Shown: positions 31,814-40,813 of the stretch, one piece after another
Numbering within the stretch: position 1 is the first letter of the stretch
How the letters are laid out: each line of letters begins with the position of its first letter
Origin: Persicitalea sp963803495
GTDB lineage: Bacteria > Bacteroidota > Bacteroidia > Cytophagales > Spirosomataceae
Assembly (NCBI GenBank): GCA_963803495.1
Contig: CAWDMP010000001.1
Span: 62,001-126,000 of the forward strand
DNA length: 64,000 nt
Reading direction: 5' to 3'
Made by a program: the position numbers and the translations under genes
The notes under the pieces: generated by a model
Told to the model about the DNA's origin: nothing
What the model saw: only the letters and a program-made list of their open reading frames with translations
Database searches by the model: none

Positions 31814-33352
31814 TCAAAAAAGAAAATACGCTTTTGGGCCGATGGCGTACGCCTGGTCCATATCGGCAGTATCCTGGTCGGTGATGTAGTCTAATCGTAG
31901 TCTTTGGTGTTCCTGATCGATCATAATCATTTGGGTAAAAAAGTCGTTTGTCCACACAAATACATCGTAATCCCGCAAGCGCGACTGCATGGCTTTCATC
32001 CGCTTACGTTGTTGTTTGGGGGGCATTTCCAGCGCTTTCACAATAGCGTTGGCAATGTCCTGGGCGTCGGTGGGGTTGATGATGAGGGCCTCGCCCAGCT
32101 CTGCCGCCGCGCCGGCCATCTCGCTCAAAATCAGTACCCCTTGCTGGTCTTTCCGGCTCGCTACGTACTCCTTGCACACCAGATTCATGCCGTCCCGGAC
32201 GGGCGTAATCAGCGCCACATCACTGGCCGTGTACAGACCTACCAACTCATCGAACGGCATAGAACGGTACTGGTAAATGATCGGCTGCCAGTGGATGCGA
32301 CCATATTTCGCCCCGATCCGGCCAACCATTTGGTCGATTTCTGACTTCATCTGCTGGTACTGCTCGATCTGGTCGCGCGAAGGTACCACCATCATCACAA
32401 AAGTCACGTGGCCGTGCCATTCGGGGTTCTGGGCCAGAAATAATTCGTAGCCGCGCAGGCGGTTGAGCAGCCCCTTGGAGTAGTCGAGCCGATCGACCGA
32501 AAAGATCACCTTGCCGACCAGGGAGTCACGCGTCTCGTTGCGAGATTTGGTCACGGCCGGATCGTCGTAGGCGTCGTTGAATTTCTTATAGTCGATGCTG
32601 ATGGGAAACGCATCCACTTTCACCAGTCGGTTGTTGAGATTGACGTAGTGCATTCGATTTCCCTGACCGATCACCATCCGCACCGCTTTCAGGAAGTACT
32701 CCACGTAATCGTTGGTATGAAAACCGACCACGTCGGCCCCCATGATACCGTCGATGATGGCCTCCCGCCATACCGTGGGCAGCAACCGGAAAATCTCGAA
32801 CGAAGGAAAAGGGATATGAAAGAAAAAACCGATTTTATTATCAGGAAACGTCTGCCGGATCATATCGGGCAGCAGCATCAACTGGTAATCCTGAATCCAA
32901 ATGACGTCGTCGGGCTGGATTACGTCCTTTATGGCATCGTAAAATAGCGCGTTGGCCTCCTGGTAGGCCTCAAAAAATTTGGTCTCGAAGCGCGCCAGGG
33001 TAGGGAAGTAATGGAAAAGCGGCCAGATCAGGTCGTTGCAAAACCCCTCGTAGTAGTTGTCGTTGAGCTCTTGCGAGATAAATACCGGATGCGCTTTGAA
33101 GTTCTCATTTTCCAGCGTCACGTTTTCCAGTTCCTCGGGTGTATTGTCCGTGTAGCCGATCCACTGTATTTTATCCTCAAATTCGAAACTGGTATTAGTA
33201 TCGCTGCCCTGAGCCAGGGATAGTACCGCCGACACCAGGCCGCCCGAATTTTGGAACAAAGAAGGACCCTGATCCGAGTTGACAATCTTGAAAGGCAATC
33301 GATAGGCGACAATAACGAGTCGGCCTTTTTTTCGGGTAGGTAAATTCTCCAT
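31814..33352 (-). CDS. otsA: Trehalose-6-phosphate synthase (OtsA part of a bifunctional gene)
   Basis: This 512-residue glycosyltransferase family 20 enzyme makes trehalose-6-phosphate from UDP-glucose and glucose-6-phosphate. Visible landmarks are GGLVSAV near residue 38, DVIWIQDYQLMLLP (about 150), PFPSFEIFRLLP, VDAFPISIDY, FSVDRLDYSKGLLNRL (about 285) and REYVASR-like NLVCKEYVAS near the C-terminus. It ends in a frame that runs into the OtsB sequence only if a base is removed near 31,840, so the original protein was probably a TPS-TPP fusion of about 735 residues. Trehalose protects against osmotic and desiccation stress. Confidence 0.85.
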   Translation of the reverse strand: MENLPTRKKGRLVIVAYRLPFKIVNSDQGPSLFQNSGGLVSAVLSLAQGSDTNTSFEFEDKIQWIGYTDNTPEELENVTLENENFKAHPVFISQELNDNYYEGFCNDLIWPLFHYFPTLARFETKFFEAYQEANALFYDAIKDVIQPDDVIWIQDYQLMLLPDMIRQTFPDNKIGFFFHIPFPSFEIFRLLPTVWREAIIDGIMGADVVGFHTNDYVEYFLKAVRMVIGQGNRMHYVNLNNRLVKVDAFPISIDYKKFNDAYDDPAVTKSRNETRDSLVGKVIFSVDRLDYSKGLLNRLRGYELFLAQNPEWHGHVTFVMMVVPSRDQIEQYQQMKSEIDQMVGRIGAKYGRIHWQPIIYQYRSMPFDELVGLYTASDVALITPVRDGMNLVCKEYVASRKDQQGVLILSEMAGAAAELGEALIINPTDAQDIANAIVKALEMPPKQQRKRMKAMQSRLRDYDVFVWTNDFFTQMIMIDQEHQRLRLDYITDQDTADMDQAYAIGPKAYFLF

Positions 33353-33494
33353 ACGAAGGGGTTAAATTTTTGTACCGACGATGTGTTCATCCACCGCATC
33401 CAAGTACCTCTATATACTAAAAAATGCTTGATTCGATTCAAGAACCCCTGATATAAGTGCTAATAATAGAAAAATTAAACCAGGAAGTACCAGG

Positions 33495-35037
33495 TCAGTT
33501 CGCCCGGTCGTCGACCCGTAAGCACAGTAATCCGGCCAGAATCATGCTGCATCCGCCCAGTACCAATGCATAGATCGGCTCACCGCCAAATAGTACTTTG
33601 ACAAAAAATCCCAACAGCGCCGCCGCTACGATCTGGGGAATGACTATGAAGAAGTTGAACACGCCCATGTAGTAGCCCATCTTACTGGCGGGCAACGACC
33701 CGGCCAGCATGGCGTAGGGTACCGACAGAATCGACGCCCAGGCGATACCAATGCCGACCATCGTGAGCATCAGCAGGTCAGGATTAGGTAAAAAGTAGAT
33801 TGAGAGCAGGGCGATACCGCCCAGGCACAAGCTGATGAGGTGCGCCACCCGGCGGCTCGTAAGTCGGGCCACCACCGGAATCCCGAAGGCGACCAGCGCC
33901 GCCACGCCGTTGTAGACCCCCATGCAGAGCCCCACCCAATCGGCGCCGTCATTGTAGAGTTTAGAGGTAGTGTCGGTGGTACCATACAGGTGGCTCGTCA
34001 CGGCCGGTGTCATGTAAATCCACATGGCAAACAGGGCAAACCAGGAGAAGAACTGCACTGCCGCCAGCTGCTTCATGGTAGTGGGCATGCTTTGGAAATC
34101 ATTCATGATCGTCACGAAGCCATTGGTGTCGCGTGCCTCGGCGCTGCAAAAGCCCCGACAGAACAAAGAGCATCCCGCCAATGAAAGTACCCACCGAGAA
34201 TACGTACAACTCCTTCGTCAGACCCTGCGAATAAATCCAGACTGAAAGCAGCAGCCCTACAATCGCTACAATGGTACCTTTCAACATTTGGGATTGCCCG
34301 GTCCGTTGGTCAAGCTTCGCGTCCAATATACCTTCTTGTGCAAAGTCACGGGTTTCTTCCACCGGCGAATAGGCGAGCATTTCCTCGGGGCTGTACTCGC
34401 GCGATCGAAAAACCGTCCAAAGTACCGCTGCCAGGAATACTGCGCCGCCCAGGTAGAAAGACCACTTGACCGAATCGGGGATGATACCCTCGGCGGCCTG
34501 ATTGGGCACATCGAACCAATTGGTAAGTACATAGGGCAGCGAAGAAGCCACGATAGCGCCGGTACCGATAAAAAAGCTCTGCATCGCAAAGCCGGTGGTA
34601 GTCTGTTCGGAGGGCAGGTTGTCGCCCACAAAGGCCCGGAAGGGCTCCATCGAGATATTGATGGAAGCATCCATGATCCACAGCATCCCGGCCGCAAACC
34701 AGAGCGTGGGCGAGTTGGGCATGACGAATAAGGCCAAAGAGGCCAGCACGGCCCCGGCCAGAAAGTACGGCCGCCGCCGTCCGAGGCGCGTCCAGGTGCG
34801 GTCGCTGAAGTACCCGATGATAGGCTGAATCAGCAGGCCCGTCAGCGGCGCGGCCACCCACAAAATCGGAATATCGTCGACGCTGGCGCCCAGCGTTTCG
34901 AAAATCCGGCTGACGTTGGCGTTCTGCAACGCAAAGCCAAACTGAATGCCCAGAAAGCCGAAACTCATGTTCCAAATGTCCCAGAAACTAAGTCGTGGCT
35001 TGACGGTCGGGTTGGCCGAGGGGAGTGGTACTTCCAT
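33495..35037 (-). pseudogene. MFS sugar permease (SLC45-like) split by a frameshift
   Basis: The first frame (34099-35037) has the N-terminal six-helix half (WDIWNMSFGFLGIQFGFALQ, then LLIQPIIGYFSDRTWTRLGRRRPYFL, an MFS signature of the sucrose-type carriers) and part of the seventh. The second frame (33495 to about 34,150) carries the C-terminal half (FFSWFALFAMWIYMTPAV, AFGIPVVARLTS). One indel near 34,150 separates them. SLC45-like proteins in Bacteroidota lie beside alpha-glucan or maltose genes and import disaccharides with protons. The location between trehalose and amylase genes fits. Confidence 0.75.
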
Positions 35038-35047
35038 AATTTAGTGT

Positions 35048-35464
35048 TTATCGGGCTATTCGATCGACGTCAATACAAAGCGTAATGCCCATTTTTCCAA
35101 TCAGTAGCAAATTTTCCGGGGTAAATTCCAGACCAAGCTGCCCATCGTTATCAAATAAAAAGGTGATCCAAAGAGTGGTTTTCTCTACTCCGCATTCTAC
35201 GGTGTGGTCATAGATTTGTCTTTGAAATGTACGTAGAAGTTCATTGAGTGCATTATTATAATCGACGCCTCTTGCAACGCATATATCGTCTCTAAAATCG
35301 GCACTGCCGTAAGGGGCTACTTTTCCTTTGTACCGTCCGATCTTCATGATCGTTACACCAGGTTCGGTATGTTTGCTGAATACTATGCCCGTTAACTCGG
35401 AGAGCCTATCCGGTGAGAAATTTTCACCATACATATCAATTCTAATATAAACCTCGGCTATCAC
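35048..35464 (-). CDS. DUF4279-domain protein
   Basis: This 138-residue intact protein matches the DUF4279 pattern by eye: an N-terminal strand series (AEVYIRIDMYGENFSPDRLSELTG), a Gly-rich loop and a C-terminal helical and strand part (WITFLFDNDGQLGLEFTPENLLLI). Its function is unknown; DUF4279 proteins are often toxin-immunity-type or linked to polymorphic toxins. It lies 3 bp from the downstream end of the amylase gene and on the same strand, with no visible partner toxin. Confidence 0.6.
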   Translation of the reverse strand: MIAEVYIRIDMYGENFSPDRLSELTGIVFSKHTEPGVTIMKIGRYKGKVAPYGSADFRDDICVARGVDYNNALNELLRTFQRQIYDHTVECGVEKTTLWITFLFDNDGQLGLEFTPENLLLIGKMGITLCIDVDRIAR

Positions 35465-35466
35465 GA

Positions 35467-37295
35467 CTACTTGATCTCAATGATTTTACAAGAATTGGGC
35501 GGCAAGTCGATGGGAATTCCCTGAATCCGAGATTTCGCTCGACGGTCAGCGCCTTATGGTAGGCCCTAGTCGGAAATGCCTCGCTCAATTCGTGAACTTT
35601 AATTGAGTTGAGCCCCAGCGAATCGATCATGACGCTGCCGGGTATTCTTACGCGGGTATGAATGGTCTTGTTTTTATCAAAATTATAGACACAAAGAAAG
35701 CGTTGCTTTTCCGAGTAACGCAGGTACGAGTACGTTCGGGTTTTGTCGTAGTCCGGGCTTTGTCCGTCGACATTGAGGTACTGCAAGTCGAAGAATTTGC
35801 CCTTCGCGAATGGCCTCGTTATCTCACAATGAAGTGGTTCAAATCATGGTAAAACTGCCGGAGCTTTCTCTGTTCCGTGGTCAGCTTGCCGCCATCGAAC
35901 TTTCCGCCGTTCACCCAGCCCTGAAATTTTTCCACGCCCCAGTAGTCAAAAATGGTCGTGCGCCCGTCGTCGCCCTGAAAGCCTTCGGGTTTGGTCGGGT
36001 TGACCCCGACTTCCTGCCCGAAGTACAGCATCAGCGGACCGGTATGCAGCGTGGCGCTCAACGTCATGGGCGCCATGCCCGCCTCGGCGTTGCCCGCAAA
36101 GAAGCGTGAGGCAATGCGCTGTTCGTCGTGATTTTCCAGGAAGCGCAGCATGTGCTCGGCGATGTCTCCCGACTCGTTTTGCCACAGCCGCGTGATGTTC
36201 TCGACGGTACCTTCGCCTTCCATAATCGGGCGGCAGATAGTTGTATAGCCCTACTTTATCGTAGAGGTAGTCGAACTTCCCTACCTCAATATAATTATGG
36301 TATTCGGCAGGATTATAGATTTCGGCGATAAAAATAATATCGGGATTGACAGCCTGTACTTCGGGTATCACCCAACCCCAAAACTCGACAGGTACCATCT
36401 CGGCCATGTCGCAGCGAAATCCGTCCACGCCCTTCTTGGTCCAGTACACCAGAATGTCCCGCATTTGGAGCCAGGTAGCGGGCATGGGGTCGAAACGCTT
36501 GGCGCGGCCGCCGAGGTAGTCGACGCCATAGTTCAGCTTGATGGTTTCGTACCAGTCGTTGATGGAAGGATGCGGACTGAACACGTCGTTGCCGGTGGCC
36601 TTGGCCGGATTTTCCACATAATCGTTAGGTACCGGTACCGGCGATTTAATTTCTTCGGGCGATTGAAATGCCTGACCGGGTAGGTAGTAAAAGTTGTTTT
36701 GCGGATCGAAAACATGGTCAGTCCGGTCGCCCTCGCCAAAATCGCGCACCCCGGCGGGCTTCACATCCGAAGCGTACTGTCGCGACACGTGGTTGGGCAC
36801 GAAGTCGATGAGTACCTTCATGTCGGCGGCATGGCTCCGAGCCACCAATGCTCTCGAACTCGGCCATCCGCTCGATTCACATCCACGGCCAGATCGGGGT
36901 CGACATCGTAGTAGTCTTTGATCGCGTAGGGCGAGCCGGCGCGGCCCTTGACTACCAGCGGATTGTCGGGCGCGATGCCGTAATCCGCGTAGTCGGTCAT
37001 CGTGGCATGTTCGATCACGCCCGTGTACCACACGTGCGACACGCCGAAGTCTTTCAGCGCTTTGAGAGCGGTAGGGGAGATGTCGTTGAATTTGCCCACG
37101 CCGTTGGTGTCGCGCGAGCCGTAAAATTGATTGGTCGAATTTTGGTTGCCAAACAGGCGGGTAAATATCTGGTAAACTACCAGTTTGTCGTGCTTTGGTA
37201 AGGTTGATTGCATGGATTGTCCTGCGGGTTTTGGAGTACAGGCCGACAAAAAAGCAATAATTATCGGAATTAGGGTAATCGTATTATTCTGGCAT
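35467..37295 (-). pseudogene. GH13 alpha-amylase-family gene broken into four or more frames
   Basis: Joining the frames gives a GH13 enzyme: a lipobox-like start (LSACTPKP, with a probable indel near the ATG at 37295), KLVVYQIFTRLFG, VSHVWYTGVIEHA, KVLIDFVPNHVSR (first conserved region), VDGFRCDMAEMVP (nucleophile Asp), IIFIAEIYN (acid Glu) and LENHDEQR. The C-terminal domain ends with LPPNSCKIIEIK at 35467. At least four indels occur (near 37,290, 36,850, 36,230 and 35,810). It sits beside the MFS permease and trehalose genes and probably cleaved alpha-glucans in the periplasm. Confidence 0.7.
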
Positions 37296-37430
37296 CGGAG
37301 ATAGGGGTTAGACTTTCAAAAGTAAATAACATCTTTTTAAGAAAAAATTGAGAGTCCTTAGTACTTGCGTTAGGAACCATCGTTCCGGCATTCTAGTTTT
37401 CCAAAAGGTAAACCAATTTGGGGTAAAATT

Positions 37431-37622
37431 ATGAAAAAGGAAAAAGTAAAAGTGGCCAAGAAGTCCAAATCTCAGGCCGACGAGAAAGAAACGGTGTTCC
37501 AGCCCATCGACACCGAGAGTCCTTATCCCTCAAAAGTGAATCCGTTCCCACCTATGAAACTAGGCGGAGGAAGACACCTTTTTACCATGTCAGACACACT
37601 TTTTGACGAAGATTTATATTAA
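37431..37622 (+). CDS. Putative antitoxin of a PIN-toxin pair, without a DNA-binding domain
   Basis: This 63-residue protein ends in TAATG, shared with the toxin start. The N-terminus is Lys-rich; no helix-turn-helix, ribbon-helix-helix or SpoVT/AbrB motif can be seen. The C-terminal part (LGGGRHLFTMSDTLFDEDL) resembles the toxin-binding tails of DUF2281-type antitoxins. I infer the antitoxin role from the overlap and order. Lack of a DNA-binding domain would mean no autoregulation by this protein alone. Confidence 0.6.
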   Translation: MKKEKVKVAKKSKSQADEKETVFQPIDTESPYPSKVNPFPPMKLGGGRHLFTMSDTLFDEDLY

Positions 37623-38026
37623 TGAAAAGCTACCTCCTGGATACGCACATATTTCTGCGGGCCTACGGGGAGCCGGAAAAATTGGGGAAAAACGTTAGTC
37701 GCGCTCTTGGGAAAGGCAATGCTTTGTACTACGTTAGCACAATTACCCTGATAGAGATTGCGCAACTTTATGAGAACAAGCCCAAAGAATTTGACATTAA
37801 AATTCCGGTTGGTGCATTCATCAATCAAGCGTTGACAGAACTTCGGGTCCAAGTGCTTCCCATAGCTGCCGAGCACGCGCAACGGTACTATGAAATACAA
37901 CCGGTCGAGAATCACAAAGACCCTTTCGACCGCATCATCATCGCCCAGGCGGCCCACACAGGGTTTACCGCGCTTTCCGATGATCGCTATTTTCCTCAAT
38001 ACCCAATTGTGCTTATTTCAAATTGA
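37622..38026 (+). CDS. PIN-domain toxin (VapC-like)
   Basis: This 134-residue PIN-domain protein has the acidic residues of a metal-dependent ribonuclease: Asp in YLLDTHIFLRA (about residue 7), Glu in ITLIEIAQLYE (about 46), Asp in HKDPFDRIIIAQA (about 101) and Asp in LSDDRYF near the end. VapC-type toxins cut RNA, commonly tRNA or rRNA. The start codon overlaps the antitoxin stop, so translation is coupled. Confidence 0.85.
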   Translation: MKSYLLDTHIFLRAYGEPEKLGKNVSRALGKGNALYYVSTITLIEIAQLYENKPKEFDIKIPVGAFINQALTELRVQVLPIAAEHAQRYYEIQPVENHKDPFDRIIIAQAAHTGFTALSDDRYFPQYPIVLISN

Positions 38027-38173
38027 TTAACAGCTGCCACTATAAAAATTTGGTAGGTTTTTACCTGACATAATGCTTGCAAACAATCCGTTTTAGTCCA
38101 GGTTGAACTCATTTTTAACCATAGACACCTCGAAAAGCACTAAATTGGCCTTTTCAAGCATCTTTGTGCCTAT

Positions 38174-40096
38174 ATGATCAAACCCCTACTCAAACTTTTA
38201 TTTGTCCTTTTTGTATGCGCACCAGGATTTAACCCGCGCCTCCTCGCCCAATCGATCCCAGTCGAGCGCGTCGAGCCGCTGAACTGGTGGGTGGGCATGA
38301 AAAACCCGAAGCTGCAAGTACTGCTGCACGGTACCAACATCGCCGACGCCGACGTGACGATCGACAACCCCGGCGTTACACTCAGTCAGGTGAGCAAGGT
38401 CGAGAACCCCAATTACCTGTTTTTGGATTTGGTTATTTCTCCAAACTGTCGGGCGGGTACCTTAAAAATCAAGTTGACCGCCGACCGGATCACGGGAAAA
38501 GGACGCCGCAAATCGGCTACCAGGGTCACGACCGAAGTACCTTACGAGCTGAAATCGAGATCAGACTTTGTCAAGGCCCAGGGCGTCGACCAGTCGGATT
38601 TTATCTACCTGGTACTGCCGGATCGCTTTTCGAATGCCGATCCTGCCAACGACAAATTTGCCGGCATGGCGGATACGAAGTCGGACCGGAATGATCCTTT
38701 CCTCCGACACGGCGGCGATTTGCAGGGCATTACCAACCACCTCGACTACTTCAAAGAATTGGGCGTCACGGCCTTGTGGCTCAATCCGGTGATTGAAAAC
38801 GACCAGCCGCTCACCGACGAGGGCGGGTCGATGCGCTCGGCCTACCACGGCTACGGCTTCACCGACCACTACCAGGTCGACAGGCGGCTGGGCGGCAATG
38901 CGGCTTACAAGAAACTCATCGAAGCTGCCCACGCCAATGGCCTCAAAATCGTGCAGGACGCGGTGTACAATCACGTCGGGGCCAATCACTGGCTCTTGCA
39001 GGATATGCCCGCCCAGGATTGGCTGCACCAGTGGCCTACCTACACCAATACTTCTTATAAAGAACAGCCCATCCCGGACCCTTACGGGTCTGAGGCCGAC
39101 CGCAAGGTGACATCCGATGGCTGGTTCGTGCCCTTTTTGCCCGACCTCAACCAGGAAAATCCGCTCGTGGCAAATTACCTGCTGCAACACGCGATGTGGA
39201 CGGTCGAGTACTTCGGCATCGACGCCTGGCGGGTCGATACTTATATGTACAACAATCTGGAATTTATGAATCAGGTGAACGCCGCGCTGCTGGCCGAGTA
39301 CCCCAAGATTCATATTTTCGGAGAAAACTGGACAAAGAGCGTACCTAATCAAGCGTACTTTCAGCGCAATAGGATTGACGTACCTTTCAAGAGCAATCTG
39401 CCGGGGGCCTGTGATTTTCAAACCTACTACGCCATCAACGATGCGCTGAATCAGAAGATTGGTTGGGACGAGGGCGTGCAACGCATGTACCAAACGCTGG
39501 CGCTGGACTACCTTTATGAAGACCCCACCAAAAATGTCGTCTTCCTTGACAACCACGATACCGACCGCTACCTGTCGGTGGTGGGGGAAGATCTGAACAA
39601 GTACCGCATGGGCCTGGTGTGGTTGCTGACCACGCGCGGTATTCCGCAGCTGTACTACGGTACCGAGATTCTGATGAAGAATTATAAAGACCCTTCCGAT
39701 GCTGAGGTGCGCCGCGATTTTCCGGGCGGATTTGCGGGCGACAAAGACAACAAATTCCTGTCGTCGGGACGAACGACGGCCGAAAACGAGGCTTTCGATT
39801 TTGTCAAAAAGCTGGCTACCTACCGCAAAAATACGCCCGCGCTGCACAGTGGCAAGCTTATGCAATTCATTCCTGAGCAGGGGGTTTACGTGTACTTTCG
39901 CTACGATAAGCAGAAGACGATCATGGTCGTGATGAATTCGGCGGAGGAGGCGATTGCGCTCGAAACCGGGCGATTTAAAGAAAGGATCGGTACTTTTGCC
40001 CGCGCTACCGATGTTATATCGGGTGCAACAATGGATCTTTCACAACCCATTCCACTGCAAGCGCGCACCGCCTATATATTGGAATTGGGGAATTAA
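38174..40096 (+). CDS. SusA-like neopullulanase/cyclomaltodextrinase (GH13)
   Basis: This 640-residue protein has a signal peptide (residues 1-26), an N-terminal cyclomaltodextrinase-type immunoglobulin-like domain (about 27-125) and a GH13 barrel. Catalytic landmarks are DAVYNHVGANH (first region, near residue 270), GIDAWRVDTYMYNN (nucleophile Asp, near 355), IHIFGENW (acid Glu, near 392) and FLDNHDTDR (near 457). A small beta C-terminal domain follows (from about 560). It would cleave alpha-1,4 (and perhaps 1,6) links of maltodextrin in the periplasm. It begins the intact cluster with beta-phosphoglucomutase (36 bp on) and the GH65 phosphorylase. Confidence 0.85.
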   Translation: MIKPLLKLLFVLFVCAPGFNPRLLAQSIPVERVEPLNWWVGMKNPKLQVLLHGTNIADADVTIDNPGVTLSQVSKVENPNYLFLDLVISPNCRAGTLKIKLTADRITGKGRRKSATRVTTEVPYELKSRSDFVKAQGVDQSDFIYLVLPDRFSNADPANDKFAGMADTKSDRNDPFLRHGGDLQGITNHLDYFKELGVTALWLNPVIENDQPLTDEGGSMRSAYHGYGFTDHYQVDRRLGGNAAYKKLIEAAHANGLKIVQDAVYNHVGANHWLLQDMPAQDWLHQWPTYTNTSYKEQPIPDPYGSEADRKVTSDGWFVPFLPDLNQENPLVANYLLQHAMWTVEYFGIDAWRVDTYMYNNLEFMNQVNAALLAEYPKIHIFGENWTKSVPNQAYFQRNRIDVPFKSNLPGACDFQTYYAINDALNQKIGWDEGVQRMYQTLALDYLYEDPTKNVVFLDNHDTDRYLSVVGEDLNKYRMGLVWLLTTRGIPQLYYGTEILMKNYKDPSDAEVRRDFPGGFAGDKDNKFLSSGRTTAENEAFDFVKKLATYRKNTPALHSGKLMQFIPEQGVYVYFRYDKQKTIMVVMNSAEEAIALETGRFKERIGTFARATDVISGATMDLSQPIPLQARTAYILELGN

Positions 40097-40131
40097 AAAT
40101 TGCATAAACGCCTGCACTCACAAACCCGCTC

Positions 40132-40788
40132 ATGTCTAACCTAAAAGCCTGCCTCTTCGACCTCGACGGGGTGATTGTCGATACCGCTCAATTTCACTAC
40201 GCCGCCTGGCGCAAAATGGCCAATGGTCTCGGTTTCGATCTAACCAAAGAAGAAAACGAACGCCTGAAAGGGATAAGCCGCATGGAGTCGCTCGACATCG
40301 TGCTGGACATCGGCAAGGTGACGCTGGACCAGAAAACCAGAAACCGACTGGCGGCCGAAAAGAATGAGCATTACCTGGAACTATGCCAAAAAATGACACC
40401 CGACGATGTACTGCCGGGCGTTAGGGTATTTCTGGATTCGCTGGGCCACGTGGGTATCAAAATTGGCTTGGGCTCCGCGAGTAAAAATGCCCGCCTCATC
40501 CTCGACCAAATCGAAATGACGGACTACTTCGCCACCATCGTCGACGGCAACCGCATCACCAAAGGCAAGCCTGACCCCGAAACTTTTGAGCTCGGCGCCA
40601 AAGACTTACATGTACAACCCGCCCACTGCATCGTCTTCGAAGACGCCGTGGCGGGAATCCAGGCTGCCAAAGCCGGCGGGATGGCTGCCGTAGGTGTTGG
40701 CCACGGCAACCTCACCGAAGCCGGAGCCGACCTGGTCATCACCGGCTTCCAGGATATAGATTTAAAGACGGTCGAGCATTTGGTTTAG
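40132..40788 (+). CDS. pgmB: Beta-phosphoglucomutase
   Basis: This 218-residue HAD-family enzyme interconverts beta-glucose-1-phosphate and glucose-6-phosphate. The nucleophile and acid/base Asp are in FDLDGVIVDTAQFH (residues 9 and 11), with GLGSASKNA (near 116), TKGKPDPETFE (near 143) and FEDAVAGIQAAKAGG (near 165). Its place before a GH65 phosphorylase supports the assignment: the phosphorylase makes beta-glucose-1-phosphate, which this enzyme converts. The genes are 25 bp apart, so one operon. Confidence 0.9.
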   Translation: MSNLKACLFDLDGVIVDTAQFHYAAWRKMANGLGFDLTKEENERLKGISRMESLDIVLDIGKVTLDQKTRNRLAAEKNEHYLELCQKMTPDDVLPGVRVFLDSLGHVGIKIGLGSASKNARLILDQIEMTDYFATIVDGNRITKGKPDPETFELGAKDLHVQPAHCIVFEDAVAGIQAAKAGGMAAVGVGHGNLTEAGADLVITGFQDIDLKTVEHLV

Positions 40789-40813
40789 TTTTACCGTCCA
40801 CCCTACAAAAAAC

